Below, piece by piece: positions 1 to 6,120 of a stretch of 7,122 bases of DNA. The stretch's first letter is position 1. Each line of letters begins with the position of its first letter. The translations under genes were made by a program, and so were the position numbers. Location: assembly GCA_012841845.1 (NCBI GenBank), contig DUTZ01000044.1, positions 1-7,122 on the forward strand, in the 5' to 3' direction. The notes beneath the pieces were generated by a model. The model did no database searches and had not been told where the DNA came from. It saw nothing but the letters and a program-made list of their open reading frames with translations. Source of the stretch: Actinomycetales bacterium (GTDB lineage: Bacteria > Actinomycetota > Actinomycetes > Mycobacteriales > Mycobacteriaceae).

Positions 1-116
1 ACCCGGCGCCCGCCTTCCACACGATGCCTGCCACGTACCCGGCGCCCACGCCGTCCCCGGTGGCGCAGCCGCCGTGGCCGGAGCCGACGGTCCGCGCGCC
101 GTGGTCGCCGCGGTGA
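1..116 (+). CDS. C-terminal tail of an upstream protein, partial (5' end outside window)
   Basis: Reading from base 3, 37 codons run without interruption to a TGA at 114-116. Every codon but one ends in G or C, as in the confirmed genes here, whereas the purB frame over the same bases has many more A/T third positions. The peptide is strongly proline-rich (motifs such as PAPAF, PAPTPSP, PPWPEP) and ends in APWSPR. Such tails are common as disordered ends of actinobacterial membrane or cell-envelope proteins, but nothing here identifies the family. The stop lies 20 nt before the chosen purB start, so this gene is co-directional with purB and the purB promoter would sit directly behind it. Coding status is inferred from codon bias only; too little remains for a function. 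Confidence 0.6.
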   Translation, partial: PAPAFHTMPATYPAPTPSPVAQPPWPEPTVRAPWSPR

Positions 117-123
117 CGGATGC

Positions 124-137
124 GATACTGGGACGCG
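124..137 (+). promoter_or_regulatory. Putative leaderless promoter (-10) of purB
   Basis: GATACT at 124-129 fits the actinobacterial -10 pattern (A at position 2, T at position 6). It ends exactly 7 nt before the GTG at 137, so a transcript would start on or next to the start codon. No Shine-Dalgarno precedes the GTG. No good -35 (TTGACA-like) is visible; with a 17-nt spacer it would be GTGGTC at 101-106. The same geometry recurs at two other genes in the window. An imperfect palindrome (GTCGCCGCGGTGAC, 104-117) lies in the spacer. Confidence 0.5.
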
Positions 138-1567
138 TGACCTCCAAGCCGCGCATCTCCAACGTCCTCGCCTCGCGCTACGCCAGCGCCGACCTGGCCA
201 CCCTGTGGTCCGCCGAGCACAAGATCGTGCTCGAGCGGCAGCTGTGGATCGCGGTCCTGCGCGCGCAGCGCGACCTCGGCATCGAGGTGCCGGACGGCGT
301 GATCGAGGCGTACGAGGCCGTGGTGGACCGCGTGGACCTGGAGTCGATCGCCGAGCGCGAGCGGGTGACGCGGCACGACGTCAAGGCGCGCATCGAGGAG
401 TTCAACGACCTCGCCGGGCACGAGCACATCCACAAGGGGATGACGAGCCGCGACCTCACGGAGAACGTCGAGCAGCTGCAGATCGTGCAGTCGCTGCGCC
501 TGGTCAGGGACCGGTCCGTGGCCGCCGCCCGCCGGCTCGCCGAGCACGCCGTTGCCCAGCGTGACCAGGTGATGGCCGGCCGCAGCCACAACGTGGCCGC
601 ACAGGCCACGACGCTGGGCAAGCGTTTCGCCTCGGCGGCCGACGAGCTGCTCGTGGCGATCGAGCGCGTCGAATCGCTGCTCGAGCGCTACCCGCTGCGC
701 GGCATCAAGGGCCCCATGGGCACGGCGCAGGACATGCTCGACCTGCTCGGCGGCGACGAGGCCACGCTCGCCGAGCTCGAGCGGCGCATCGCCGAGCACC
801 TGGGCTTCACGCGCACCTTCGACTCGGTGGGCCAGGTGTACCCGCGCTCGCTGGACCACGAGGTGGTCTCCGCGCTCGTGCAACTGGGCGCCGGGCCGTC
901 GTCGCTCGCCCAGACCATCCGGCTCATGGCCGGCCACGAGCTCGTCACCGAGGGCTTCCAGCCCGGCCAGGTGGGCTCGTCGGCCATGCCGCACAAGATG
1001 AACACCCGCTCCTGCGAGCGCGTGGGCGGTCTCCAGGTGGTGCTCCGCGGCTACGGCTCGATGGCCGCCGAGCTCGCCGGCGCGCAGTGGAACGAGGGCG
1101 ACGTCTTCTGTTCCGTGGTGCGCCGCGTGGCGCTGCCCGACGCGTTCTTCGCCCTGGACGGCATGTTCGAGACCTTCCTCACCGTGCTCGACGAGTTCGG
1201 CGCCTACCCGGCGGTGATCGACAAGGAACTGCAGCGCTACCTGCCGTTCCTGGCCACGACCAAGGTGCTCATGGCCGCGGTCCGCGCGGGCGTCGGCCGC
1301 GAGGTTGCCCACGAGGCGATCAAGGAGAACGCGGTCGCGGTGGCCCTGGCCATGCGCGAGGAGGGCCGCGAGCCCGACCTCATCGACCGGCTGGCCGCCG
1401 ACGACCGGCTCCCGCTGGACCGGGGCGCCCTCGAGGACGCGTTGGCGGACCGCGCCGCGTTCGTCGGCGCCGCCGCGGACCAGGTCGACGCCGTCGTCAC
1501 CCGCGTCTCCGAGCTCGTCGCCCGTCACCCCGACGCCGCCGCGTACACCCCGGGCGCGATCCTCTAG
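137..1567 (+). CDS. purB: Adenylosuccinate lyase (PurB)
   Basis: PurB cleaves SAICAR to AICAR plus fumarate and adenylosuccinate to AMP plus fumarate, in the cytoplasm, as a homotetramer of the fumarase/aspartase superfamily. The 476-residue product matches the roughly 472 residues of mycobacterial PurB and starts like it (NVLASRYAS). Visible landmarks are HKGMTSRD at residues 99-106, GRSHNVAAQ with the probable catalytic-acid His151, and the superfamily signature GSSAMPHKMN at 280-289, whose flexible loop carries the catalytic Ser (281 or 282). The C-terminus, YTPGAIL, is typical. The frame is open upstream to GTG codons at 74 and 113, but both would overlap the preceding gene. I chose GTG 137 because conserved sequence begins just after it and a -10 element sits 7 nt before it. 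It was probably leaderless and transcribed on its own. Function is very secure; the start is moderately secure. Confidence 0.97.
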   Translation: MTSKPRISNVLASRYASADLATLWSAEHKIVLERQLWIAVLRAQRDLGIEVPDGVIEAYEAVVDRVDLESIAERERVTRHDVKARIEEFNDLAGHEHIHKGMTSRDLTENVEQLQIVQSLRLVRDRSVAAARRLAEHAVAQRDQVMAGRSHNVAAQATTLGKRFASAADELLVAIERVESLLERYPLRGIKGPMGTAQDMLDLLGGDEATLAELERRIAEHLGFTRTFDSVGQVYPRSLDHEVVSALVQLGAGPSSLAQTIRLMAGHELVTEGFQPGQVGSSAMPHKMNTRSCERVGGLQVVLRGYGSMAAELAGAQWNEGDVFCSVVRRVALPDAFFALDGMFETFLTVLDEFGAYPAVIDKELQRYLPFLATTKVLMAAVRAGVGREVAHEAIKENAVAVALAMREEGREPDLIDRLAADDRLPLDRGALEDALADRAAFVGAAADQVDAVVTRVSELVARHPDAAAYTPGAIL

Positions 1568-1642
1568 GCGAGCTTCCCGGCGCGCACCCGCGAGTCCCGC
1601 GCGCACCCTGCGGTAACGCCCCCCGCCCGGCCCCGATAGGCA

Positions 1643-1659
1643 GGGTGAGGGGCTCGCCC
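1643..1659 (+). terminator. Stem-loop between purB and the 62-aa gene
   Basis: GGGTGAG (1643-1649) pairs with CTCGCCC (1653-1659), giving a 7-bp stem with one G-U pair and a GGG loop. There is no U-tract, so it is either a weak or factor-assisted terminator of purB or a structured element in the 5' leader of the small gene beginning at 1694. In DNA this GC-rich, stems of this size also occur by chance. Confidence 0.3.
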
Positions 1660-1680
1660 ACGGTGCGGCCCCCAGAAGAC

Positions 1681-1687
1681 AAGGGAG
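1681..1687 (+). promoter_or_regulatory. Strong Shine-Dalgarno of the 62-aa gene
   Basis: AAGGGAG lies 6 nt before the ATG at 1694, an excellent match to the anti-Shine-Dalgarno. It favours ATG 1694 over the second ATG at 1700, which would be 12 nt away. It is the clearest ribosome-binding site in the window and contrasts with the leaderless-looking neighbours. It implies an mRNA leader, but I see no convincing -10/-35 pair in 1568-1680. Confidence 0.8.
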
Positions 1688-1693
1688 AACACC

Positions 1694-1882
1694 ATGTTCA
1701 TGGCACCGTTCACCGGGAGCATCTCCGGGCCGCTGCAGGACATCGCGCTGGGCAGCACCGGGGCGCTGGCCAACGGCTCGGTCGCGCTGGGCATGTCCGA
1801 GGAGACGGCCGCCACCGTGGCCGGCTTCCTCTACATGCCCGGCTGGGTCGTGGCCGCGATCTTCTCCAACTTCGGGCTCTGA
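1694..1882 (+). CDS. Uncharacterised 62-residue acidic, hydrophobic protein
   Basis: I do not recognise this protein. It has 62 residues with no Lys, Arg, His or Cys. Its only charges are Asp16, Glu36 and Glu37, so net charge is about -3. The N-terminal half is rich in Gly, Ser and Ala (residues 8-34). After the acidic pair comes a hydrophobic or amphipathic stretch at about 38-57 (containing AGFLYMPGWVVAAIF), and the protein ends SNFGL. There is no signal peptide, since the N-terminus lacks positive charge. GC-ending codons and an AAGGGAG site 6 nt upstream support translation. Size, acidity, missing signal peptide and Gly/Ala/Ser richness recall PorA/PorH-type channel peptides of the corynebacterial mycomembrane; this is analogy, not homology. 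A small inner-membrane protein or a bacteriocin-like peptide are alternatives. It lies alone between purB and the hydrolase, and a hairpin overlaps its stop. Confidence 0.75.
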   Translation: MFMAPFTGSISGPLQDIALGSTGALANGSVALGMSEETAATVAGFLYMPGWVVAAIFSNFGL

Positions 1883-1887
1883 GCCCG
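1873..1887 (+). terminator. Hairpin overlapping the stop codon of the 62-aa gene
   Basis: CGGGCTCTGAGCCCG is a perfect inverted repeat around a central T (6-bp stem with a CTG loop as RNA). It includes the TGA at 1880-1882. No U-tract follows. It could protect the 3' end of a short, highly expressed mRNA or contribute to termination before the hydrolase promoter. Confidence 0.35.
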
Positions 1888-1929
1888 GGCCCCGTGCGCC
1901 CGCGATGACGCACAACCCACGGACCCGGG

Positions 1930-1941
1930 GGCCGCGCGGCC
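1930..1941. promoter_or_regulatory. 12-bp perfect palindrome before the hydrolase -10
   Basis: GGCCGCGCGGCC is self-complementary over its full length and ends 2 nt before the TAGTGT -10 element, in the promoter spacer. This is a suitable place for an operator, but with only G and C letters the chance of coincidence is considerable. Confidence 0.2.
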
Positions 1942-1943
1942 AC

Positions 1944-1957
1944 TAGTGTCGGGGCCA
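1944..1957 (+). promoter_or_regulatory. Putative leaderless promoter (-10) of the hydrolase gene
   Basis: TAGTGT at 1944-1949 is a TANNNT -10 hexamer. Seven nt separate it from the ATG at 1957, so transcription would begin at the A of the start codon. The intervening CGGGGCC is not a usefully spaced Shine-Dalgarno. No TTGACA-like -35 is seen (17-nt spacer gives GGACCC at 1921-1926). Confidence 0.6.
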
Positions 1958-2820
1958 TGCGCGAGATCACGATCCCGGTCCCCGGCTCCTCCGGCCTCCA
2001 GGCGCGGCTGCGCGCCCCGGAGGACCCGCGGGCGCTGCTGCTGCTGGTCCACGGCTTCGGCGAGCACTCCGGCCGCTACGGCCGGATGATCGACTTCCTC
2101 ACCGACCGCGGCATCGCGGTGGTGAGCTACGACCTGCGCGGGCACGGCTCGGCGCCCGGGCCGCGCGCCCGCGTGCGGGTCGAGCGTCACGTCCGCGACA
2201 ACCTCGCGGTGCGCGACGCGGTGCTCGAGTGGTGCCGCTCGCCGCAGGCCAACGGCTACGAGAGCCTGCCGCGCCTGCTCATGGGCCACTCGATGGGCGG
2301 GCTCATCGTGGCCGAGTCCGCGCTGCGCCGGCCGTGGGACCTGGCGGGCCTCGTCATGTCGTCGCCGGGCCTGGTCGTGGGCGAGAAGACGCCCGGCCCG
2401 GTCAAGGCCCTGGCGGGCGTCCTCTCCCGCGCCCTGCCCTTCCTCCCGGTGTCCACGCTCGACCCGAACGAGATCTCGCGGGTGCCCGAGTACGTGGCCG
2501 ACTACGAGGCGGATCCGCTCGTCCACCACAAGCCCGTCCCCGCCGCGGCCGCGGGCACCCTCCTCCTGGACGGCGAGCGCATGCTCGAGCGCTGCCGCTC
2601 GCTGCGGACGCCGACGCTCGTCGTCAACGGCTCCGCCGACGCCATCACCTCGCCCGTCGGCGCCCGCCGCTTCGCCGAGGTGGCCGGTACGGACCACGAG
2701 CCGCGCGTCGAGGTGACCTACCGCGAGTTCGAGGGCGGCCGCCACGAGCTGTTCAACGACCTGTGCGCCGACGAGGCGTACGCGGCGCTGGGGGAGTGGC
2801 TCGACGCCCGCCTGGGGTGA
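1957..2820 (+). CDS. Alpha/beta hydrolase, monoacylglycerol-lipase type
   Basis: The 287-residue product belongs to the serine hydrolase family (Hydrolase_4 / S33-like) that includes mycobacterial monoacylglycerol lipase Rv0183, which it matches in length and layout as I recall that protein. Visible are the oxyanion-hole motif [10 protein letters not shown] (32-41), YDLRGHG (58-64), and the nucleophile elbow GHSMGG with Ser112. Asp228 in NGSAD and His263 in GGRHELFND complete the probable triad. The cap region contains [13 protein letters not shown], resembling the mycobacterial lipase. No signal peptide is visible, so it is probably cytoplasmic or membrane-associated. The likely role is release of fatty acid from monoacylglycerol or another small lipid ester; the true substrate cannot be read from sequence. 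It has its own leaderless-type promoter and is followed by a GC-rich hairpin, so it is probably monocistronic despite lying between purine genes. Confidence 0.9.
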   Translation: MREITIPVPGSSGLQARLRAPEDPRALLLLVHGFGEHSGRYGRMIDFLTDRGIAVVSYDLRGHGSAPGPRARVRVERHVRDNLAVRDAVLEWCRSPQANGYESLPRLLMGHSMGGLIVAESALRRPWDLAGLVMSSPGLVVGEKTPGPVKALAGVLSRALPFLPVSTLDPNEISRVPEYVADYEADPLVHHKPVPAAAAGTLLLDGERMLERCRSLRTPTLVVNGSADAITSPVGARRFAEVAGTDHEPRVEVTYREFEGGRHELFNDLCADEAYAALGEWLDARLG

Positions 2821-2839
2821 GACGCCGTACCGGGGAGCC

Positions 2840-2854
2840 GGGGCGAGCCGCCCC
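2840..2854 (+). terminator. GC hairpin after the hydrolase gene
   Basis: GGGGCG (2840-2845) and CGCCCC (2849-2854) form a perfect 6-bp stem with a 3-nt AGC loop, 20 nt after the hydrolase stop. No U-run follows. The next palindrome (2857-2868) has matching arms, so two mutually exclusive folds are possible. It plausibly ends the hydrolase transcript. Confidence 0.4.
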
Positions 2855-2856
2855 AC

Positions 2857-2868
2857 CGGGGCGCCCCG
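2857..2868. promoter_or_regulatory. 12-bp perfect palindrome in the purC -35 region
   Basis: CGGGGCGCCCCG is fully self-complementary and covers the position where a purC -35 would fall (about 2856-2861, with the -10 at 2879). It could be an operator or the second half of a terminator structure. Chance occurrence in very GC-rich DNA is a real alternative. Confidence 0.25.
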
Positions 2869-2878
2869 CGGCGGCGAC

Positions 2879-2892
2879 TAGGCTGGCCCGCA
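2879..2892 (+). promoter_or_regulatory. Putative leaderless promoter (-10) of purC
   Basis: TAGGCT at 2879-2884 fits TANNNT and ends 7 nt before the ATG at 2892, the same spacing as at purB and the hydrolase gene. The 7 nt (GGCCCGC) offer no usable Shine-Dalgarno. Transcription would start at or beside the purC start codon and cover purC plus the overlapping peptidase gene. Confidence 0.6.
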
Positions 2893-3803
2893 TGCGACCC
2901 CAGCTCTCCGACTACCGCCACCTCGCCGCCGGGAAGGTGCGCGAGCTGTACGAGATCGACCCCGAGACGCTGCTGCTCGTGGCCACCGACCGGATCTCGG
3001 CCTACGACCACGTGCTGGAGACCCCGATCCCGGACAAGGGCCGCATCCTCACAGCCATGAGCTGGTACTTCTTCGACGCCCTCGAGGTGCCCAACCACCT
3101 CGCCGGGCCGGTCGACGACGAGCGGATCCCCGCCGAGGTGCTGGGCCGCGCGATGGTGGTGCGGCGGCTCGACATGGTGCCGGCCGAGTGCGTGGCCCGC
3201 GGCTACCTCACCGGCAGCGGCAAGGCCGAGTACGACGCCTCCGGCACGGTGTGCGGCATCCCGCTGCCGGACGGGTTGGTGGAGGCGAGCCGCCTCGACG
3301 AGCCGATCTTCACACCCGCCACCAAGGCCGCGGTGGGCGACCACGACGAGAACATCTCCTTCGAGCGCCTCACCGAGATCGTGGGCGCCGGCCTGGCCGA
3401 GCGGCTGCGCGCGGCGACGCTCGACGTGTACTCGCGCGCCGCGGCGATGGCCGCGGACCGGGGGGTGCTGCTGGCGGACACCAAGTTCGAGTTCGGCCTG
3501 GTGGGCGCGGAGGAGGGGAGTGACGGCGAGCTGGTCCTCGCCGACGAGGTGCTGACGCCGGACTCCTCCCGGTACTGGCCGGCGGACGGCTACGCGCCGG
3601 GCCGCGTCCAGCCGAGCTTCGACAAGCAGTACGTGCGCGACTGGCTCACCGGACCGGACTCGGGCTGGGACAAGGCGTCGGACACGCCCCCGCCGCCGCT
3701 GCCGGAGGAGGTGGTCGCTGCCACCCGGGCCCGGTACGTGGAGGCCTACGAGCGGATCTCCGGCCTGTCCTTCGCCGACTGGCCCGGGGGTGGGGCCGCG
3801 TGA
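2892..3803 (+). CDS. purC: Phosphoribosylaminoimidazole-succinocarboxamide synthase (PurC)
   Basis: PurC (SAICAR synthetase) joins aspartate to CAIR with ATP, the step immediately before the first PurB reaction, in the cytoplasm. The 303-residue length is normal (mycobacterial PurC is about 297). Landmarks in order: GKVRELY (14-20) in the nucleotide-binding region, ATDRISAYD (31-39), the SAICAR-synthetase signature [14 protein letters not shown] (96-109), [10 protein letters not shown] (from 137), DHDENIS (150-156), the second signature LADTKFEFG (194-202), then [15 protein letters not shown] and [13 protein letters not shown] 2892 is chosen because the family N-terminus begins there and a -10 lies 7 nt upstream. 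The frame is open much further upstream (to 2229), but that stretch runs inside the hydrolase gene and is not PurC-like. Its stop overlaps the start of the peptidase gene. Confidence 0.97.
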   Translation: MRPQLSDYRHLAAGKVRELYEIDPETLLLVATDRISAYDHVLETPIPDKGRILTAMSWYFFDALEVPNHLAGPVDDERIPAEVLGRAMVVRRLDMVPAECVARGYLTGSGKAEYDASGTVCGIPLPDGLVEASRLDEPIFTPATKAAVGDHDENISFERLTEIVGAGLAERLRAATLDVYSRAAAMAADRGVLLADTKFEFGLVGAEEGSDGELVLADEVLTPDSSRYWPADGYAPGRVQPSFDKQYVRDWLTGPDSGWDKASDTPPPPLPEEVVAATRARYVEAYERISGLSFADWPGGGAA

Positions 3804-6013
3804 GCCCGGAGCAGCCGACCCCGACCCCGCCCGCCCGGCCGACCCCGCCGGTGGCCGAGCGCCGCCCGCACCGCCGCGAGCACCACGGCCGCGTCTTCGT
3901 GGACGACTACGAGTGGTTGCGCGACAAGGACGCGCCCGACACCCGCGCCTACCTCGAGGCCGAGAACGCCTACACCGAGGCCATGACAGCCGACCAGAAG
4001 GACCTCGCGGACGCGGTCTACGAGGAGATCCGCTCGCGGGTCAAGGAGACCGACATGTCGGTGCCGGTCCGCGCCGGCGACTGGTGGTACTTCTCGCGCA
4101 CCGAGGAGGGCCGCTCGTATGCGCGGCACTGCCGGGTGCCCGTGCCGCCGGAGTACGCGTCCGACCCCGCCGACCCGGCCGGCTGGACGCCGCCGGAGGT
4201 CTCGCCGGACGTCGAACTGCCCGGCGAGCAGCTCCTGCTCGACGGCAACGCCGAGGCCGAGGGCCACGACTACTTCGCGCTCGGCGCCTTCTCGGTGAGC
4301 CACGACGGCCGCATGCTGGCCTGGGCCACGGACGTCGAGGGCGACGAGCGGTACACGCTGCGCTTCCGCTCCCTGGACCCCGAGGTCACGGCGCCGGACG
4401 AGGAGATCCCCGGGATCGCCGCGGGGGTCACGTGGGCGCGCGACGGCGAGCACCTGTTCTACGTCACGGTCGACGACGCCTGGCGGCCCGACACCGTGTG
4501 GCGGCACCGCCTGGGCACGACCCGCGACGCCGACGTGCGCGTGTTCCACGAGCCCGACGAGTCGTACTGGATCGGGGTCGGCGAGACGCGCAGCGAGCGC
4601 TACCTGCAGATCGCGCTGGGCTCCAAGATCACCACCGAGGTGTGGTGCCTGGACTCGGCCGAGCCGACGGGCGAGTTCTGGTGCGTCCGCCCCCGCGAGG
4701 AGGGGGTGGAGTACGACGTCGAGCACGCCGTGGTGGGCGGCGAGGACCGCTTCGTCGTCACCCACAACAAGCTCGCCCCCAACTTCCTCGTGGCCGAGGG
4801 GCCGGCCGCCCCCATCGCCGACCTCGACGCGCTGCGCACCCTCGTGCCGCACCGCGAGGACGTGCGGATCGAGGGCGTGGACGCCTTCGCGCGCGTGCTC
4901 GCGCTGGGCTACCGCGAGTCGGCGCTGCCCCGGTTCTCGCTCATGCCGCTGGACCCGGAGTCACGGTCCGGCACCGACGCCTACGGCGACTTCACACCCG
5001 TAGAGTTCGACGAGGTGCTCTTCACCTCCGGCCCCGGCGCCAACCCGGAGTGGCACCAGCCGGTCCTGCGCTTCGGCTACGGCTCCTTCGTCACCCCCGG
5101 CCGCGTCTACCAGCTCGACCTGGCCACCGGCGAGCGCACGCTGCTGCGCGAGCAGGAGGTGCTCGGCGGCTACGATCCGGCCGGGTACGTGCAGCGCCGC
5201 GACTGGGCCACGGCCACCGACGGGGCCCGGATCCCGGTCTCCCTGGTGATGTCGGCGGAGACGGCGCGGAGGGTCGACGACGGCGAGGCCGTACCCACCC
5301 TGCTGTACGGCTACGGCTCGTACGAGTCGAGCATCGACCCCGGCTTCTCCGTGGCCCGGCTCTCGCTGCTCGACCGCGGCATGGCCTACGCGGTCGCGCA
5401 CGTCCGCGGCGGCGGCGAGATGGGCCGGCTCTGGTACGAGCAGGGCAAGATGCTCGCCAAGCGCAACACCTTCACCGACTTCGTGGCCTGCGCCGACCAC
5501 CTGGTGATGACTGGCCTGACCGCCCCGGACCGGCTCGTCGCCGAGGGCGGCAGCGCCGGCGGCCTGCTCATGGGCGCGGTGGCCAACCTCGCGCCCGAGA
5601 TGTTCGCCGGCATCCAGGCCGTGGTGCCGTTCGTGGACCCGCTCACCTCGATCCTCATGCCGGAGCTGCCGCTCACGGTGATCGAGTGGGACGAGTGGGG
5701 CGACCCGCTGCACGAGCCGGAGGTCTACGACTACATGGCCTCGTACGCGCCATACGAGAACGTCGAGGCCAAGGCGTACCCGGCGATCCTCGCCGTGACC
5801 TCGCTCAACGACACGCGCGTGCTCTACGTGGAGCCCGCCAAGTGGGTCGCCCGGTTGCGGGCGGTGTCGACCACGGCCAACTCGGCCGAGCGGCCCGTGC
5901 TGCTGCGCTGTGAGATGAGCGCCGGGCACGGCGGCGTCTCGGGGCGGTACGAGCGGTGGCGGCAGACGGCGTTCGAGTACGCGTGGACGCTGCGCACCGC
6001 CGGGGCGGGCTGA
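3800..6013 (+). CDS. ptrB: Oligopeptidase B (S9A prolyl-oligopeptidase family)
   Basis: Oligopeptidase B is a cytoplasmic serine peptidase that cuts short peptides after Arg or Lys, with a beta-propeller limiting substrate size. The 737-residue protein shows the family start [19 protein letters not shown] (about 34-52), a propeller region from about 75 to 430, and a C-terminal hydrolase domain. The latter contains [14 protein letters not shown] (503 on), HVRGGGEMG, and the triad Ser585 (GGSAGG), Asp671 (SLNDTRV) and His710 (SAGHGG). Ser-Asp and Asp-His spacings of 86 and 39 resemble E. coli OpdB (about 85 and 35). The S1-pocket segment reads IEWDEWGDP (628-636). The first 20 residues are a proline-rich extension. 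GTG 3800 shares GTGA with the purC stop, and a G-rich tract (GGGGGTGGGG, 3785-3794) may act as Shine-Dalgarno, implying coupled translation. The gene is intact, whereas I recall the M. tuberculosis counterpart as split (Rv0781/Rv0782). Confidence 0.95.
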   Translation: MSPEQPTPTPPARPTPPVAERRPHRREHHGRVFVDDYEWLRDKDAPDTRAYLEAENAYTEAMTADQKDLADAVYEEIRSRVKETDMSVPVRAGDWWYFSRTEEGRSYARHCRVPVPPEYASDPADPAGWTPPEVSPDVELPGEQLLLDGNAEAEGHDYFALGAFSVSHDGRMLAWATDVEGDERYTLRFRSLDPEVTAPDEEIPGIAAGVTWARDGEHLFYVTVDDAWRPDTVWRHRLGTTRDADVRVFHEPDESYWIGVGETRSERYLQIALGSKITTEVWCLDSAEPTGEFWCVRPREEGVEYDVEHAVVGGEDRFVVTHNKLAPNFLVAEGPAAPIADLDALRTLVPHREDVRIEGVDAFARVLALGYRESALPRFSLMPLDPESRSGTDAYGDFTPVEFDEVLFTSGPGANPEWHQPVLRFGYGSFVTPGRVYQLDLATGERTLLREQEVLGGYDPAGYVQRRDWATATDGARIPVSLVMSAETARRVDDGEAVPTLLYGYGSYESSIDPGFSVARLSLLDRGMAYAVAHVRGGGEMGRLWYEQGKMLAKRNTFTDFVACADHLVMTGLTAPDRLVAEGGSAGGLLMGAVANLAPEMFAGIQAVVPFVDPLTSILMPELPLTVIEWDEWGDPLHEPEVYDYMASYAPYENVEAKAYPAILAVTSLNDTRVLYVEPAKWVARLRAVSTTANSAERPVLLRCEMSAGHGGVSGRYERWRQTAFEYAWTLRTAGAG

Positions 6014-6041
6014 GTCGGGCGGGGTGAGCCGGGCGGGCGGG
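6011..6041 (+). repeat. 14-nt tandem duplication with G-quadruplex potential at the ptrB stop
   Basis: TGAGTCGGGCGGGG (6011-6024) is followed at once by TGAGCCGGGCGGGC (6025-6038), identical at 12 of 14 positions; the first unit starts with the ptrB stop codon. G-runs at 6017-6019, 6021-6024, 6031-6033, 6035-6037 and 6039-6041 have loops of 1, 6, 1 and 1 nt, meeting the usual four-run G-quadruplex pattern on the coding strand (hence in the mRNA 3' end). A longer inverted repeat, GCCGGGC (6028-6034) with GCCCGGC (6059-6065), overlaps it. Either could act in 3'-end formation, though no U-tract is present. Confidence 0.5.
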
Positions 6042-6071
6042 TGATCCTGCGCACAGCGGCCCGGCGCGGGC

Positions 6072-6108
6072 TTCGTCTTGCCGACATCGTGTTGTTAAGA
6101 TCCCGACG
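6072..6108 (+). promoter_or_regulatory. Likely promoter of the ABC permease gene
   Basis: TAAGAT at 6096-6101 is the best -10 hexamer in the window and sits in the only AT-richer intergenic patch. An 18-nt spacer leads back to TTCGTC (6072-6077) as a possible -35. A start point near 6108 is expected, giving a leader of about 30 nt before the permease GTG, or zero leader for the small ORF at 6108. The arms TTGCCGA (6078-6084) and TCGGCAA (6114-6120) flank the -10, so a repressor or activator may bind here. Confidence 0.55.
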
Positions 6109-6120
6109 TGATTTCGGCAA
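6078..6120. repeat. Inverted repeat flanking the permease -10 (possible operator)
   Basis: TTGCCGA (6078-6084) and TCGGCAA (6114-6120) are exact inverted copies separated by 29 nt, one on each side of the TAAGAT -10 element. Arm centres are 36 nt apart, about 3.4 helical turns. Transporter genes of this type are often controlled by a local regulator, but none is encoded in this window. Confidence 0.35.

Noticed and set aside
74..136. N-terminal extension of PurB from GTG 74
   Set aside because: It overlaps a better-biased frame ending at 116, contains no family sequence, and the leaderless -10 points to GTG 137.
1831..2856. 341-aa open frame on the minus strand across the hydrolase gene
   Set aside because: It is a low-complexity shadow of a clearly functional + strand gene with no recognisable motif; long antisense frames are expected at this GC content.
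2229..2891. In-frame extension upstream of PurC (open from 2229)
   Set aside because: It lies inside the hydrolase gene in another frame, with Arg/Pro/Gly-rich composition typical of an out-of-frame high-GC reading.
3746..4852. 368-aa minus-strand frame, and similar ones at 4961-5929 and 5824-6768
   Set aside because: Same reason: Arg/Gly/Ala/Val/His-rich shadows over the peptidase and permease genes.
3790..5913. 707-aa + strand frame overlapping the peptidase gene
   Set aside because: It is Arg/Pro/Gly-rich with no domain signature, whereas the alternative frame carries the full oligopeptidase B triad.
6078..6101. TTGCCG as -35 for the TAAGAT -10
   Set aside because: The spacer would be only 12 nt, too short; TTCGTC with 18 nt is more plausible.
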